Translations under genes and position numbers: made by a program
DNA from: Parabacteroides goldsteinii
Lineage (GTDB): Bacteria; Bacteroidota; Bacteroidia; Bacteroidales; Tannerellaceae
Length of the DNA stretch: 64,000 nt
Reading direction: 5' to 3'
NCBI RefSeq assembly: GCF_015550595.1
Contig: NZ_JADNBB010000020.1
Location: forward strand, 44,253 to 108,252
Shown: piece by piece, positions 19,553 through 28,774 of the stretch
How the letters are laid out: each line of letters opens with the position of its first letter
Position numbering within the stretch: position 1 is the first letter of the stretch
Notes under the pieces: model-generated
Seen by the model: the letters and a program-made list of their open reading frames with translations, nothing else
Databases searched by the model: none
Told to the model about the DNA's origin: nothing

Positions 19553-20407
19553 ATGCGTAAACTGCTGGACTTCCTGGTAAGAAAGAGGCATTGGTTTCTG
19601 TTCGTTTTGCTCGAGATTGTTTCGGTGATGCTGATTTATCGCAATAGTGCATATCAGCGGAACATAATCTTCAGTTCGGCAAATGTATTGACAGGACACA
19701 TTGCGTCTGTTTCCGGTTATGTAAGGTCCTATCTTGACTTGCGTGAAATAAACAAGGAACTGCTGGAGAGGAACGGACAACTGGAAATGGATTTGCTGGA
19801 GTTGCAGGATCGCCTGGATATGATGATGGCCGATACGGTGAACTTTGCCGGATTCGCTCCTGATTCGGTCGAACAGTTTCCGTATAGTTTTATCTTAGCC
19901 GAGGTGGCGAATAACAGTGTAAGTCACCTCTCGAACTATATCACTGTAAATAAAGGACGTAAAGACGGCATCGCTCCGGATATGGGGGTTGTTTCCGAAC
20001 GGGGAGTTGTCGGGATCGTTTCAACGGTGGCTGATCATTATTCCGTAGTTATTCCGTTACTTAATCCTAAGTCGAGACTTAGTTGCAAGGTGTTAGGAAG
20101 TAGCTACTTTGGTTCATTGAGTTGGAAGGGACGTAATACGCGCTATGCCGATTTGGAAGAATTGCCGAGGCATGTGGAGTTTCAGAAAGGCGATACGATC
20201 GTGACCAGCGGTTTTTCAAGTGTATTCCCTGCAGGGATTATAGTGGGGACGGTCGCTGATTTTGAAAAACAGCATGACGATAACTTCTTTACACTGAAAG
20301 TGGAGTTGGCGACGGATTTCCAGTCGCTGAACAATGTCCGTATCATTAAGAACTTTAATCAGGAAGAACAGATAAGGGTAGAACAAGAAGCAAGAAGAAA
20401 TGATTAA
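19553..20407 (+). CDS. mreC: Rod shape-determining protein MreC
   Basis: 284-residue bitopic membrane protein that links MreB to periplasmic wall synthases. It has one membrane helix near residues 15-31 (WFLFVLLEIVSVMLIY), a coiled coil around 65-95 and the beta-rich MreC domain with YITVNKGRKDGIAPDMGVV. It overlaps mreD by 8 bp. The start ATG is 19 bp after the inverted repeat. Confidence 0.94.
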   Translation: MRKLLDFLVRKRHWFLFVLLEIVSVMLIYRNSAYQRNIIFSSANVLTGHIASVSGYVRSYLDLREINKELLERNGQLEMDLLELQDRLDMMMADTVNFAGFAPDSVEQFPYSFILAEVANNSVSHLSNYITVNKGRKDGIAPDMGVVSERGVVGIVSTVADHYSVVIPLLNPKSRLSCKVLGSSYFGSLSWKGRNTRYADLEELPRHVEFQKGDTIVTSGFSSVFPAGIIVGTVADFEKQHDDNFFTLKVELATDFQSLNNVRIIKNFNQEEQIRVEQEARRND

Positions 20408-20918
20408 TAATTTAATAAGGGGATTGCTTTATTTTGTTGTATTGGTGTTGGTCCAGGTACTGATCCTGAATAATATTCATTTTCTGCGGATAGCAACACC
20501 ATTCCTGTATCTTTATTTTATTATAAAGATGCCGGTCGGTTCGTCACGCGATCTGGTCGTTCTTTTCTCATTCCTTATCGGTCTGGTGATCGATTTGTTT
20601 TCAAATACTCCCGGAATGCATGCAGCAGCATGTACCCTGACCGGATTTATCCGTGAGCCGCTGATACGTTTTTATATGGGAAAGGATCTTCCCGATGGAA
20701 TATATCCTTCTTATAAGACATTCGGTTATGGCGGTTTTTTTCGGTATGTACTGTCGTTAGTGCTGATTCATCATGTAACGCTGTTTCTGATCGAATCCCT
20801 GACCTTATTCGATCCGTTATTCCTTATTATCCGTATCGGAGCGAGTGTAATAACGACTACATTATTAATTTGTACAATAGAAGCATTCAATATAGAGACC
20901 CAAAAGAGTGGAGACTAA
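20400..20918 (+). CDS. mreD: Rod shape-determining protein MreD
   Basis: 172-residue multi-pass membrane protein of the elongasome. About five hydrophobic segments are visible, with the family-like segment FSFLIGLVIDLFSNTPGMHAA near residues 60-80. It overlaps mreC by 8 bp at its start and mrdA by 11 bp at its end, so translation is probably coupled through this stretch. Confidence 0.9.
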   Translation: MINNLIRGLLYFVVLVLVQVLILNNIHFLRIATPFLYLYFIIKMPVGSSRDLVVLFSFLIGLVIDLFSNTPGMHAAACTLTGFIREPLIRFYMGKDLPDGIYPSYKTFGYGGFFRYVLSLVLIHHVTLFLIESLTLFDPLFLIIRIGASVITTTLLICTIEAFNIETQKSGD

Positions 20919-22785
20919 TGCAAAGTATACACTTGAGAACAGGCGCTATGTTATTATAGGTGCCGTAGTTCTGTTGGTCATCGTTTTTATTATCCGTTTG
21001 TTCTACCTTCAGGTGGTGGAGAACGATTATAAAGCGTGGGCTGACAGTAATGCGTTCCTAAAAAAGACTTTATTGCCTTCCCGTGGTATAATTTATGACC
21101 GCAATGGGAAATTACTTGTTTATAACCAGCCCGCTTATGAAGTAATGCTTATCATGCGGGAGGTCCAGCCTTTCGATACGCTCGATTTCTGTAATATCTT
21201 GAGTATAACCAAAGAACAATTTGAAAAGAGGATTGCCGATTTGAAGAACCGCCAGTTGAATCCGGGGTATTCGTCGTATGTTCCACAGGTGTTTATGAAC
21301 AATCTTTCTGCACAGGAGTGCGGGGTATTGCAGGAGAAGTTATATAAATTCCCCGGATTTTATATCCGTAACCGGACGATCCGGCAGTACGAGTATCCTT
21401 ACGCTGCCCATATTCTCGGAAATATCGGTGAAGTAGACCGGAAAGATATTAAAGCGGACGATTATTATGTGCAAGGTGATTACTCCGGTCGTGCGGGTGT
21501 CGAACGCTCGTATGAGAAAGAGTTGCGTGGTGTAAAAGGAGTGGAGATCCTACTCCGGGACGTACATGGGCGTATCAAAGGTAAATATGACGAGGGCAAC
21601 AGCGATGTCGCCCCGGTATCCGGGAAGAACCTGACGCTTGCCATCGATATGGACTTGCAGGCTTATGGCGAAAAGCTCATGAAGAATAAAGTCGGAAGTA
21701 TCGTGATGATCGAACCGTCCACCGGTGAGGTACTTTGTATGGTATCTTCTCCTAACTATGATCCCAGCCTGTTGATAGGACGTCAGAGGGGAAAGAACCA
21801 TCACCTTTTGAGTCAAGATCCTCAGAAGCCGCTTATCGACCGCGCTATAACTGGATTTTATCCTCCCGGATCGACATTCAAACCGACGCAAGGGCTTATC
21901 TTTTTACAGGAAGGGGTTATTACTCCCGAAACGATGTACACCTGTGCGCATGGTTACACTTATTCCTCCAAACGGAAGCCGGCTTGCCACGGGCACTTAT
22001 CTCCCTTAAGTCTGGTTCCGGCTTTGGCAACTTCGTGTAACTCTTATTTTTGCTGGGGGCTGCACGATATGCTGGATAACCGCCGGCGGTATCCGACTAT
22101 ACAAAATGCGTTTGAAGTATGGAAGAATCATTTGGTCTCCATGGGGTATGGCTATCAGTTGGGGATCGACTTACCCGGGGAACGGAGAGGCTTTATTCCG
22201 AACAGCAAGTTTTATGATAAGGTCTATTCGCGCTGGAACTCCACCACAGTCATCTCCATCGCGATCGGGCAGGGAGAAATAGCAGCAACGCCGTTGCAGA
22301 TATGTAATCTGGCAGCAACGATTGCCAACCGAGGCTATTTTATTACTCCCCATGTGGTAAAGGAAATTCAGGATACTCCGTTGGATACGCTTTATACTAA
22401 TAGGCGCTATCCGACAGTGGATGCCAAATATTATGATGTCGTAGCGGAAGGTATGCGTAATGCGGTACTTGGCGGTACTTGCTGGGCGGCTGCAATACCC
22501 GGCATCGAGGTATGCGGTAAGACCGGTACGGCCGAAAACCCTCATGGGAAGGATCACTCCGCCTTTATCGGCTTTGCTCCGTATAAAGATCCGAAAGTAG
22601 CTATTTGTGTCTATGTACAAAACGGCGGTTTCGGTGCGGCATTTGGAGTGCCTATCGGTAAATTAATGATGGAACTGTATCTGAAAGGTGAGATTGCACC
22701 CGAAGATAAGGCTTTGGAAGAAAGAATGATTAATTCGGTGGTTACCGAAGATCGCGTTTATTTATTATCGGATAGTGGGATATAG
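20908..22785 (+). CDS. mrdA: Penicillin-binding protein 2 (elongasome transpeptidase)
   Basis: 625-residue class B penicillin-binding protein that cross-links peptidoglycan during elongation, partner of RodA. It has an N-terminal membrane anchor (about residues 13-32), a dimerisation/pedestal domain and a transpeptidase domain with all three motifs: PPGSTFKP (serine nucleophile), SCN and CGKTGTAE. Translation starts with GTG at 20908, overlapping mreD by 11 bp. The 3' end overlaps rodA by 11 bp. Confidence 0.95.
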   Translation: METNAKYTLENRRYVIIGAVVLLVIVFIIRLFYLQVVENDYKAWADSNAFLKKTLLPSRGIIYDRNGKLLVYNQPAYEVMLIMREVQPFDTLDFCNILSITKEQFEKRIADLKNRQLNPGYSSYVPQVFMNNLSAQECGVLQEKLYKFPGFYIRNRTIRQYEYPYAAHILGNIGEVDRKDIKADDYYVQGDYSGRAGVERSYEKELRGVKGVEILLRDVHGRIKGKYDEGNSDVAPVSGKNLTLAIDMDLQAYGEKLMKNKVGSIVMIEPSTGEVLCMVSSPNYDPSLLIGRQRGKNHHLLSQDPQKPLIDRAITGFYPPGSTFKPTQGLIFLQEGVITPETMYTCAHGYTYSSKRKPACHGHLSPLSLVPALATSCNSYFCWGLHDMLDNRRRYPTIQNAFEVWKNHLVSMGYGYQLGIDLPGERRGFIPNSKFYDKVYSRWNSTTVISIAIGQGEIAATPLQICNLAATIANRGYFITPHVVKEIQDTPLDTLYTNRRYPTVDAKYYDVVAEGMRNAVLGGTCWAAAIPGIEVCGKTGTAENPHGKDHSAFIGFAPYKDPKVAICVYVQNGGFGAAFGVPIGKLMMELYLKGEIAPEDKALEERMINSVVTEDRVYLLSDSGI

Positions 22786-24220
22786 AAAGACTGAAATATG
22801 GAAAACCGTTGACTGGTTTACTATCATACTTTATTTGTTGATGATAGTGGCTGGTTGGTTTACGATTTGTGGCGCCAGCTTCGAGTTTGACAGCATGAGC
22901 TTATTTGATGTAAACGGACGTCCCGGGTCGCAGTTGATGTGGATTGGCATATCAATGGTGGTTATATTTATCATACTGATGCTGGAAAGTGACTTCTTTG
23001 ATGTTTTTGCCTATCTGATTTATGCGGCTGTCATCCTCCTGTTGATTGCTACCATCTTCCTGGCACCTGATATAAAAGGATCGCATTCCTGGTTGAAACT
23101 GGGTTCTTTTCGTATTCAGCCGGCTGAGTTTGCCAAGTTTGCTACTGCGCTGGCTATCGCAAAGTTCATGAACTCCTATGGGTTCCAACTGACTACTGTT
23201 AAGAACTTTTCCATAACGCTTATGCTTATTTTCCTGCCGATGATCTGTATCATTCTGCAGAAGGAAACGGGGTCGGCGCTGGTTTACTTAGCTTTCTTCC
23301 TGATGTTATACCGGGAGGGGATGTCTGGATATATCCTGATGGCAGGCGTTTGTGCGGTGGCATTCTTCGTGACGACCATGAAGTTTTCGGATGTGGTCGT
23401 GGGGGCTACCGATATGGGAGAGTTGATCGTTTCATCCATGATACTGGTTATCTCCTTTATTCTTGTCACGGTGGTGCGCAGGGACAGGATGGCGCTACAG
23501 GTTATGTTGGGCGGGACGGCGGTCGTTTATCTGGTTGCCTATATCACCTCCTTATTTGTAACAGTCAATTTTGCCTGGGTTTCGATGGGGCTGGTAGGAC
23601 TGGCTGTTATCTACCTGGTTTATCTTTCCGTAAGAAACTGGGTGTGGCACTATGCACTGATCGCTGCTTTTGCTTTGGGTTCATTGGCATTTATGTATTC
23701 CGTGGATTATGTGTTTGATGAAATACTGGAGCCCCACCAGCAAATTCGCATCAAGGTATCATTAGGCATGGAAGATGATCCTAGTGGTGCAGGTTATAAC
23801 GTGAACCAGTCGAAGATCGCCATCGGATCAGGCGGACTGACGGGTAAAGGATTCTTGAACGGGACACAGACCAAATTGAAATATGTGCCGGAACAGGAAA
23901 CGGATTTTATCTTTTGCACGGTGGGAGAGGAGCACGGATTTGTCGGTTCCACCATTGTGCTTATTTTGTTCGGTATTTTTATAATCCGGCTGGTAGTTCT
24001 TTCTGAAAGGCAGAATACGGCATTCGGCCGGGTGTATGGATATGGTGTAGCCTCCATATTCTTCTTTCATCTGGCGATAAATGTCGGGATGGTGACCGGG
24101 ATAACCCCGGTAATCGGTATCCCTTTGCCTTTTTTCAGTTATGGAGGCTCTTCCCTGCTTGGGTTTACGATCCTGTTATTTATTTTTCTTCGTCTGGATG
24201 CTTCCCGTAGAGAACGATGA
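22775..24220 (+). CDS. rodA: Rod shape-determining protein RodA
   Basis: 481-residue SEDS-family glycosyltransferase that polymerises lipid II during elongation. About ten membrane segments are visible. Family motifs are KGSHSWLKLGSFRIQPAEFAK, KETGSALVY and PLPFFSYGGSSLL near the C terminus. It starts with GTG at 22775, inside the mrdA 3' end. Its stop codon (22818-frame, ending at 24220) directly abuts the stop codon of gldH on the other strand, so the two operons meet with no intergenic base. Confidence 0.95.
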   Translation: MGYRKTEIWKTVDWFTIILYLLMIVAGWFTICGASFEFDSMSLFDVNGRPGSQLMWIGISMVVIFIILMLESDFFDVFAYLIYAAVILLLIATIFLAPDIKGSHSWLKLGSFRIQPAEFAKFATALAIAKFMNSYGFQLTTVKNFSITLMLIFLPMICIILQKETGSALVYLAFFLMLYREGMSGYILMAGVCAVAFFVTTMKFSDVVVGATDMGELIVSSMILVISFILVTVVRRDRMALQVMLGGTAVVYLVAYITSLFVTVNFAWVSMGLVGLAVIYLVYLSVRNWVWHYALIAAFALGSLAFMYSVDYVFDEILEPHQQIRIKVSLGMEDDPSGAGYNVNQSKIAIGSGGLTGKGFLNGTQTKLKYVPEQETDFIFCTVGEEHGFVGSTIVLILFGIFIIRLVVLSERQNTAFGRVYGYGVASIFFFHLAINVGMVTGITPVIGIPLPFFSYGGSSLLGFTILLFIFLRLDASRRER

Positions 24221-24733
24221 TTATCTCGCTTTCTCTACACGGAAACCTATTTCTTGGATTCCTTTCAATGTACTGTCTCGCATTCCCTGGCGGAAACTGA
24301 AGGTGTACATTCCCGGATGTTCGAATGTATAGTTTTCCCGTATGGGAAAGCTGGATTGAAATAAAGAAATACCATGTCCATACCACTTCCCGAACTCGTC
24401 TGCCAATACGCATTCTATGGTATCCTGTTTAAGTGGACCTATCGGTTGTTCTTCGTTACAGAATAACCAAAGGTTCTGGTAAGGATACATATTATTATTA
24501 CGTACCTCGAGCGTTAGATTGTAAGGACTGGAAATGTCGTCTACCTGAAAAGAGAAATAATATTCCTTATCCTTCTCCCACGCAGTCTTGTCAATGGCCT
24601 GGTACTGGTCGTACAAGGCCTGTTGACCGCAGGAGAAGCATAAGAATGTAAATAGAACGACAATGAGTCCTTTAAGCTTCGGGCTTGTTCTCCGGTTTAT
24701 TTGTCGGTTTAGCCGGTTGCTGAGGTCTGTCAT
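24221..24733 (-). CDS. gldH: Gliding motility lipoprotein GldH
   Basis: 170-residue lipoprotein homologous to GldH, a protein needed for gliding and for chitin use in Flavobacterium and retained in non-gliding Bacteroidales. The hydrophobic segment and lipobox (LKGLIVVLFTFLCFSCGQQ) put the lipidated Cys about 38 residues from the chosen start. I take the start at 24733 (MTDLSNRLNRQ), inside the ricT coding end with a 62-bp overlap. The longer reading frame to 24934 is only the antiphase translation of the ricT Asn-rich tail (Thr/Ile-rich). The pairing with ricT is common in the phylum. Confidence 0.78.
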   Translation of the reverse strand: MTDLSNRLNRQINRRTSPKLKGLIVVLFTFLCFSCGQQALYDQYQAIDKTAWEKDKEYYFSFQVDDISSPYNLTLEVRNNNMYPYQNLWLFCNEEQPIGPLKQDTIECVLADEFGKWYGHGISLFQSSFPIRENYTFEHPGMYTFSFRQGMRDSTLKGIQEIGFRVEKAR

Positions 24734-26111
24734 TATTCGCAGGCTTGTCATTATTTCCTTTAGGCTTTTGTTTGTTTCTGTTATTCCGGTTGTTATTATT
24801 GTTGTTGCGGTTGTTGTTACCGTTATTGTTTCCTCCACCTTTGTTACTGTTATTGTTATTACCGGAATTCCTGTTATTGTCGTTGCCGGGTTGCTTTTCG
24901 CCATTTCCGGGGCGGTTGTTGGCCGGCCGGGCATTTACTATCGGTTTGTTATTTCCGTTTTCATTATTGGCCGGAGCGTTGTTATTGCTGCCACCATTGC
25001 CACCCCCGTTATTACCCGACGGACGTTTTTTCTTCTTTTTCTTAACAGAATCGAAACGGGTAACACTGTCCTGGCCGAGAATATCCTGTGCATCGCGTTT
25101 AGGCGGTTGCGGTTTCGTGTCGGCTTCCAATGTAACCGGCTTACTTCCTTTCTTGTTCATGTTGATTACATCGAATGCACGGTCGGCTGATATGGTAATC
25201 AGGTTTGCAGCAAACGACTTATCTGTAGAATAAGTAATCTCACGTTTAAAGATATCTGTTTTGAAATGATAGTAGTTGTTGTCCTTCGTTTCCAGAACGA
25301 TCTCCCTGGATGGTAAACGCTTCTGTGCTTCCACGTAAGCATCCACTTCGTAGTTGATACAACATTTCAATTTGGCACATTGTCCGGCCAGTTTCTGCGG
25401 GTTCATGGATATATCCTGATAACGGGCGGCACCGGTTGCCACTGAAACGAAACTTGTCATCCAACTGGAACAGCATAGTTCACGTCCGCATGGGCCGATA
25501 CCTCCGATACGTCCGGCTTCCTGACGGGCTCCGATCTGCTTCATTTCAATACGGACGCGGAAAGCTTCTGCCAGCACTTTAATCAGTTGGCGGAAGTCGA
25601 CACGTTCGTCGGCGATATAATAGAAGATCGCTTTGTTACCGTCCCCCTGATATTCTACGTCGCCGATCTTCATATTTAATCCCAGATCGGCAGCGATCTG
25701 GCGCGAACGGATCATAGTGGCATGCTCCTTACCTTTTGCCTCTTCGTACTTCTCTATATCGGTCGGTTTAGCTTTGCGATAGACTTTTTTGGGTTCATAG
25801 CCTTCACCGGTACGAACATTGTTCTTTTTCATTTGAAGAAGGACTAGTTTTCCGGTAAGCGTAACTGTACCTATGTCATGTCCGGGACTGGCCTCGACGG
25901 CTACCATATCCCCTTTTTCCAGAGGTATTTTAGAACTGTTCAGGAAATATCCTTTACGGGTATTCTTAAATTGTACTTCTACATAATCGGTTGCATTTTC
26001 CGCATCGGGTACGTCGCAAAGCCAATCGTAGGTATTCAGTTTATTATTTTGTATTTTGCTGCATCCTTTTTTTCCCATGCAGCAACTACCTGTATTTAGT
26101 TTGAAATCCAT
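24672..26111 (-). CDS. ricT: PSP1-domain regulatory iron-sulfur subunit RicT (YaaT)
   Basis: 479-residue protein with a PSP1/RicT domain in residues ~50-300, including the cysteine-rich motif GPCGRELCCSSW. In Bacillus, RicT (YaaT) is part of the Y-complex that binds RNase Y and steers mRNA maturation; rny is also present in this window. From about residue 345 the protein runs into a long low-complexity tail rich in Asn, Gly, Pro and Lys. The start at 26111 (MDFKLNTGSCCMGKKGC) is preferred because a TATTTTTG promoter box (26154-26161) overlaps the longer ORF start at 26156. Confidence 0.88.
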   Translation of the reverse strand: MDFKLNTGSCCMGKKGCSKIQNNKLNTYDWLCDVPDAENATDYVEVQFKNTRKGYFLNSSKIPLEKGDMVAVEASPGHDIGTVTLTGKLVLLQMKKNNVRTGEGYEPKKVYRKAKPTDIEKYEEAKGKEHATMIRSRQIAADLGLNMKIGDVEYQGDGNKAIFYYIADERVDFRQLIKVLAEAFRVRIEMKQIGARQEAGRIGGIGPCGRELCCSSWMTSFVSVATGAARYQDISMNPQKLAGQCAKLKCCINYEVDAYVEAQKRLPSREIVLETKDNNYYHFKTDIFKREITYSTDKSFAANLITISADRAFDVINMNKKGSKPVTLEADTKPQPPKRDAQDILGQDSVTRFDSVKKKKKKRPSGNNGGGNGGSNNNAPANNENGNNKPIVNARPANNRPGNGEKQPGNDNNRNSGNNNNSNKGGGNNNGNNNRNNNNNNRNNRNKQKPKGNNDKPANNDRPQQPAKPTNKPENKPEA

Positions 26112-26153
26112 TGTCTGGTATATATATGTGTATTTATAGTGTCTACAATTACG

Positions 26154-26161
26154 CAAAAATA
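26154..26161 (-). promoter_or_regulatory. -7 element for ricT-gldH
   Basis: TATTTTTG on the minus strand, 43 bp upstream of the chosen ricT start. It overlaps and so disqualifies the start at 26156. Confidence 0.6.
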
Positions 26162-26349
26162 GTCAAATATTCTCAGAGAATGGGCAAGGTGTTGTGAAAA
26201 AAGATATGACGCATTCCATTTTTAGTTACCTGAATGTACAGGTTTCCCGAAAGCCGGAAAAGAAAGCACTGCCGACCTCTATCGGGCGGTACAAAATCGG
26301 TTGTACCGGTTTGCGGCAGGTTGTTATGACCGTGTTGGTGTTGCCTATT

Positions 26350-26394
26350 ACAGGAAAAGGCTGTCAATTTTATTATTTGACAGCCTTTTCCTGT
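26350..26394 (-). terminator. Long hairpin terminator after spt
   Basis: ACAGGAAAAGGCTGTCAA (26350-26367) is the exact reverse complement of 26377-26394, an 18-bp stem with a 9-bp loop. It lies 22 bp after the spt stop codon. The T-run is short (TTTT within the arm). Confidence 0.7.
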
Positions 26395-26416
26395 AAATAT
26401 CTTTTAGACAATACGC

Positions 26417-27604
26417 TTATTTAACTAAGCCGTGACTTTTAAATACCTTGTGAATCGCTTCGAGTGCCTTATCCAGTTGCTCTTTTGTATGAGTAGCCAT
26501 CAAAGAGAAGCGGATTAGTGTATCTTCCGGGGCAACAGCCGGTGAAACAACTGGGTTTACGAAGATGCCGGCTTCGAATAATTCCTTAACGATAAGGAAT
26601 GTCAGGTCGTTGTTACGAATGAACAACGGAATGATCGGAGTTGACGTATGTCCGATTTCACAGCCCATATTCCGGAAACCGTCTAATGCGTAATGCGTCA
26701 GGTCCCAAAGGTGTTCGATACGTTCCGGTTCGCTCAACATAATGTCAAGTGCGGCACTTGCTGCTGCTGTTGCGGCCGGCGTGTTACTGGCACTGAAAAT
26801 GTATGAACGTGAATTGTGACGAAGGTAGTTGATTGTATCTTTATCTGAAGCGATAAATCCACCGATAGAAGCCAGTGATTTACTGAATGTGCCCATGATC
26901 AGGTCTACGTCGTCGGTAACACCGAAGTGGTTACATGTTCCGCGTCCGTGATCTCCCAGAACGCCTAAACCGTGTGCTTCGTCTACCATAATGCTGGCAT
27001 TATACTTTTTGGCTAGAGCAACGATTTCAGGAAGTTTGGCTACATCACCTTCCATACTGAATACACCATCGATAACGATCAGCTTCACTTTATCCGGTTC
27101 GCACTTCTGAAGTTGCTTTTCCAGTGAATCCATGTCGTTATGTTTATATTTCAGCTTGGTCGAGAAGGACAGACGATGACCTTCGATAATAGAGGCATGG
27201 TCTAATTCATCCCATAGGATATAATCTTCACGTCCTGTCAAACAGGATACTACTCCCAGATTGACCTGGAAACCTGTAGAATACACGATAGCGTCTTCTT
27301 TTCCGACAAATTCAGCCAGACGTTTCTCCAATTGAACATGGATGTCGAGTGTACCATTCAGGAAACGCGAACCTGCGCAACCTGTGCCATATTTCTTGAT
27401 CGCTTCAATTGCAGCTTCTTTTACTTTAGGATGATTGGTTAATCCTAAATAAGCGTTAGAGCCAAACATCAAGACTTTTTTGCCGCTGATCATTACCTCA
27501 GTGTCCTGATCGCTTTCGATCATTCTGAAATAAGGGTAAATCCCTGCAGCCATTGCTTTTTGAGGAGCATCGTACTTTGCTAGTTTCTCTTGTAAAAGTT
27601 TCAT
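26417..27604 (-). CDS. spt: Serine palmitoyltransferase
   Basis: PLP-dependent alpha-oxoamine synthase that condenses serine with an acyl-CoA, the first step of sphingolipid synthesis in Bacteroidales. The 395-residue protein has the PLP-lysine motif GTFSKSLASIGG near residue 240, DEAHGLGVLG and FGSNAYLGLTNHP near the N terminus. The pattern KYKHNDMDSLEKQL and the overall sequence closely resemble known Bacteroides SPT rather than KBL or BioF. The start at 27604 (MKLLQEKLAKYDAPQKA) matches the family. The ATG at 27673 would add 23 residues. It is divergent from a lipid kinase gene. Confidence 0.92.
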   Translation of the reverse strand: MKLLQEKLAKYDAPQKAMAAGIYPYFRMIESDQDTEVMISGKKVLMFGSNAYLGLTNHPKVKEAAIEAIKKYGTGCAGSRFLNGTLDIHVQLEKRLAEFVGKEDAIVYSTGFQVNLGVVSCLTGREDYILWDELDHASIIEGHRLSFSTKLKYKHNDMDSLEKQLQKCEPDKVKLIVIDGVFSMEGDVAKLPEIVALAKKYNASIMVDEAHGLGVLGDHGRGTCNHFGVTDDVDLIMGTFSKSLASIGGFIASDKDTINYLRHNSRSYIFSASNTPAATAAASAALDIMLSEPERIEHLWDLTHYALDGFRNMGCEIGHTSTPIIPLFIRNNDLTFLIVKELFEAGIFVNPVVSPAVAPEDTLIRFSLMATHTKEQLDKALEAIHKVFKSHGLVK

Positions 27605-27706
27605 ATTATTATTGAAGAGAATGATTTTCTCGCTTATTAAAATTCTATTCAAAGAATTGCTGGTTTGTCGCATACATATTCACCTATGTTTCGGCAAATC
27701 CAGCCG

Positions 27707-27714
27707 CAAAAGTA
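27707..27714 (-). promoter_or_regulatory. -7 element for spt
   Basis: TACTTTTG on the minus strand, 103 bp upstream of the chosen spt start. It would give a leader of about 95 nt. No clear -33 box. Confidence 0.5.
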
Positions 27715-27767
27715 GTAAAAAAATAACTTATAGTAGCCTTAATGCTTTAAAAGTTTTACAAAAGCAT

Positions 27768-27775
27768 TATTTTTG
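27768..27775 (+). promoter_or_regulatory. -7 element for lipid kinase gene
   Basis: TATTTTTG, 27 bp before the start codon, divergent from the spt promoter. Confidence 0.55.
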
Positions 27776-27802
27776 TCCCTTCAATCTTTATAAACAGTTA
27801 GG

Positions 27803-28774
27803 ATGGACGGAAAAAAAATAAAGGTGCAGGCTATAATAAATCCTATATCCGGAGTAGGTTCGAAGAGAAAGATACCCAGAATGATAGAGCAGATGTGCGA
27901 GAAAGGCAACTGTTTGCTGGATATCTCATTTACCGAATACCGGGGGCATGCAAGTGAGTTGACGAAAAAAGCGATCGATGAGGGGGCAAATTGCATTATA
28001 GCAGTAGGTGGCGATGGCACGGTGAATGAAATAGCTCGTGCTATGATCCATTCTGATGCCGTATTAGGGATTGTACCGAAAGGATCTGGTAACGGACTGG
28101 CACGAGAGTTGCATATACCGATGGATGCCAAACGAGCACTAGACCTGATTATCAAAGGGCATATTTCCACAATCGATTGTTGCAAAGCCAACAACCAAGT
28201 ATTCTTCTGTACTTGTGGAGTTGGGTTTGATGCCGCTGTAAGCCAGAAGTTTGCGGAAGAAAAACGTCGCGGATCTCTGATCTATATAAAGAATACTATA
28301 GAAGAATATCTAAGCTATAAACCGGAGCCTTATGAGTTGTTGGTCGACAATCAGACGATCAAGGAAAAAGCGTTTCTGGTGGCATGTGCCAATGCCTCCC
28401 AGTACGGGAATAACGCGTTTATCGCTCCACATGCCAATATCCAGGATGGACGGATGGATCTGACGATCTTATCTCCTTTCACTCCGCTGGATATAGCTCC
28501 TCTGGCTATTCAGCTTTTTACGAAACAGATCGATAGAAATAGTAAGATTAAGACATTGAAAGCCCAGCAGGTTACAATTATCCGGCAAAATCCGGGGGTA
28601 ATGCATTTGGATGGTGAACCTGTAATGGCCGATAGCCGGATCGATATTTCTGTCATTCCACAATCCTTGCATGTTATAACTCCTGAAGTGGTTTCTTTTA
28701 CGAAGGAGGTACATAACCTGTTTGGTGAGGTGACCCGTTTCTTTGATAAAAGATTACCTTACATTTTCAGATAG
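27803..28774 (+). CDS. YegS/DagK-family lipid kinase
   Basis: 323-residue diacylglycerol/sphingosine kinase-fold enzyme. The catalytic motifs are INPISGVGSKRK near the N terminus, GGDGTVNEIARAM near residue 73 and PKGSGNGLAREL near residue 93. The C-terminal beta domain ends with HLDGEPV. These kinases phosphorylate lipids such as diacylglycerol, ceramide or long-chain bases. Being divergent from serine palmitoyltransferase, a sphingoid-base or ceramide substrate is plausible, but this is inference. Its 3' end overlaps trmN6 (opposite strand) by 16 bp. Confidence 0.88.
   Translation: MDGKKIKVQAIINPISGVGSKRKIPRMIEQMCEKGNCLLDISFTEYRGHASELTKKAIDEGANCIIAVGGDGTVNEIARAMIHSDAVLGIVPKGSGNGLARELHIPMDAKRALDLIIKGHISTIDCCKANNQVFFCTCGVGFDAAVSQKFAEEKRRGSLIYIKNTIEEYLSYKPEPYELLVDNQTIKEKAFLVACANASQYGNNAFIAPHANIQDGRMDLTILSPFTPLDIAPLAIQLFTKQIDRNSKIKTLKAQQVTIIRQNPGVMHLDGEPVMADSRIDISVIPQSLHVITPEVVSFTKEVHNLFGEVTRFFDKRLPYIFR

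Larger units (their letters stand above)
26112..26416. other. Intergenic region between ricT and spt
   Basis: About 305 bp. It holds the ricT promoter near 26154-26161 and a long hairpin at 26350-26394. Short ORFs on both strands in 26173-26424 show no recognisable protein signature. Nothing else is supported. Confidence 0.5.

Noticed and set aside
24663..25233. Plus-strand Leu/Val/Phe-rich ORFs resembling membrane proteins
   Set aside because: They are the antisense reading of the Asn/Gly-rich ricT tail, which gives artificial hydrophobic runs.
26173..26424. Short ORFs of 64 and 76 residues between ricT and spt
   Set aside because: No family signature, and they run through the terminator hairpin. 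A remnant of a lost gene cannot be excluded but is not supported.
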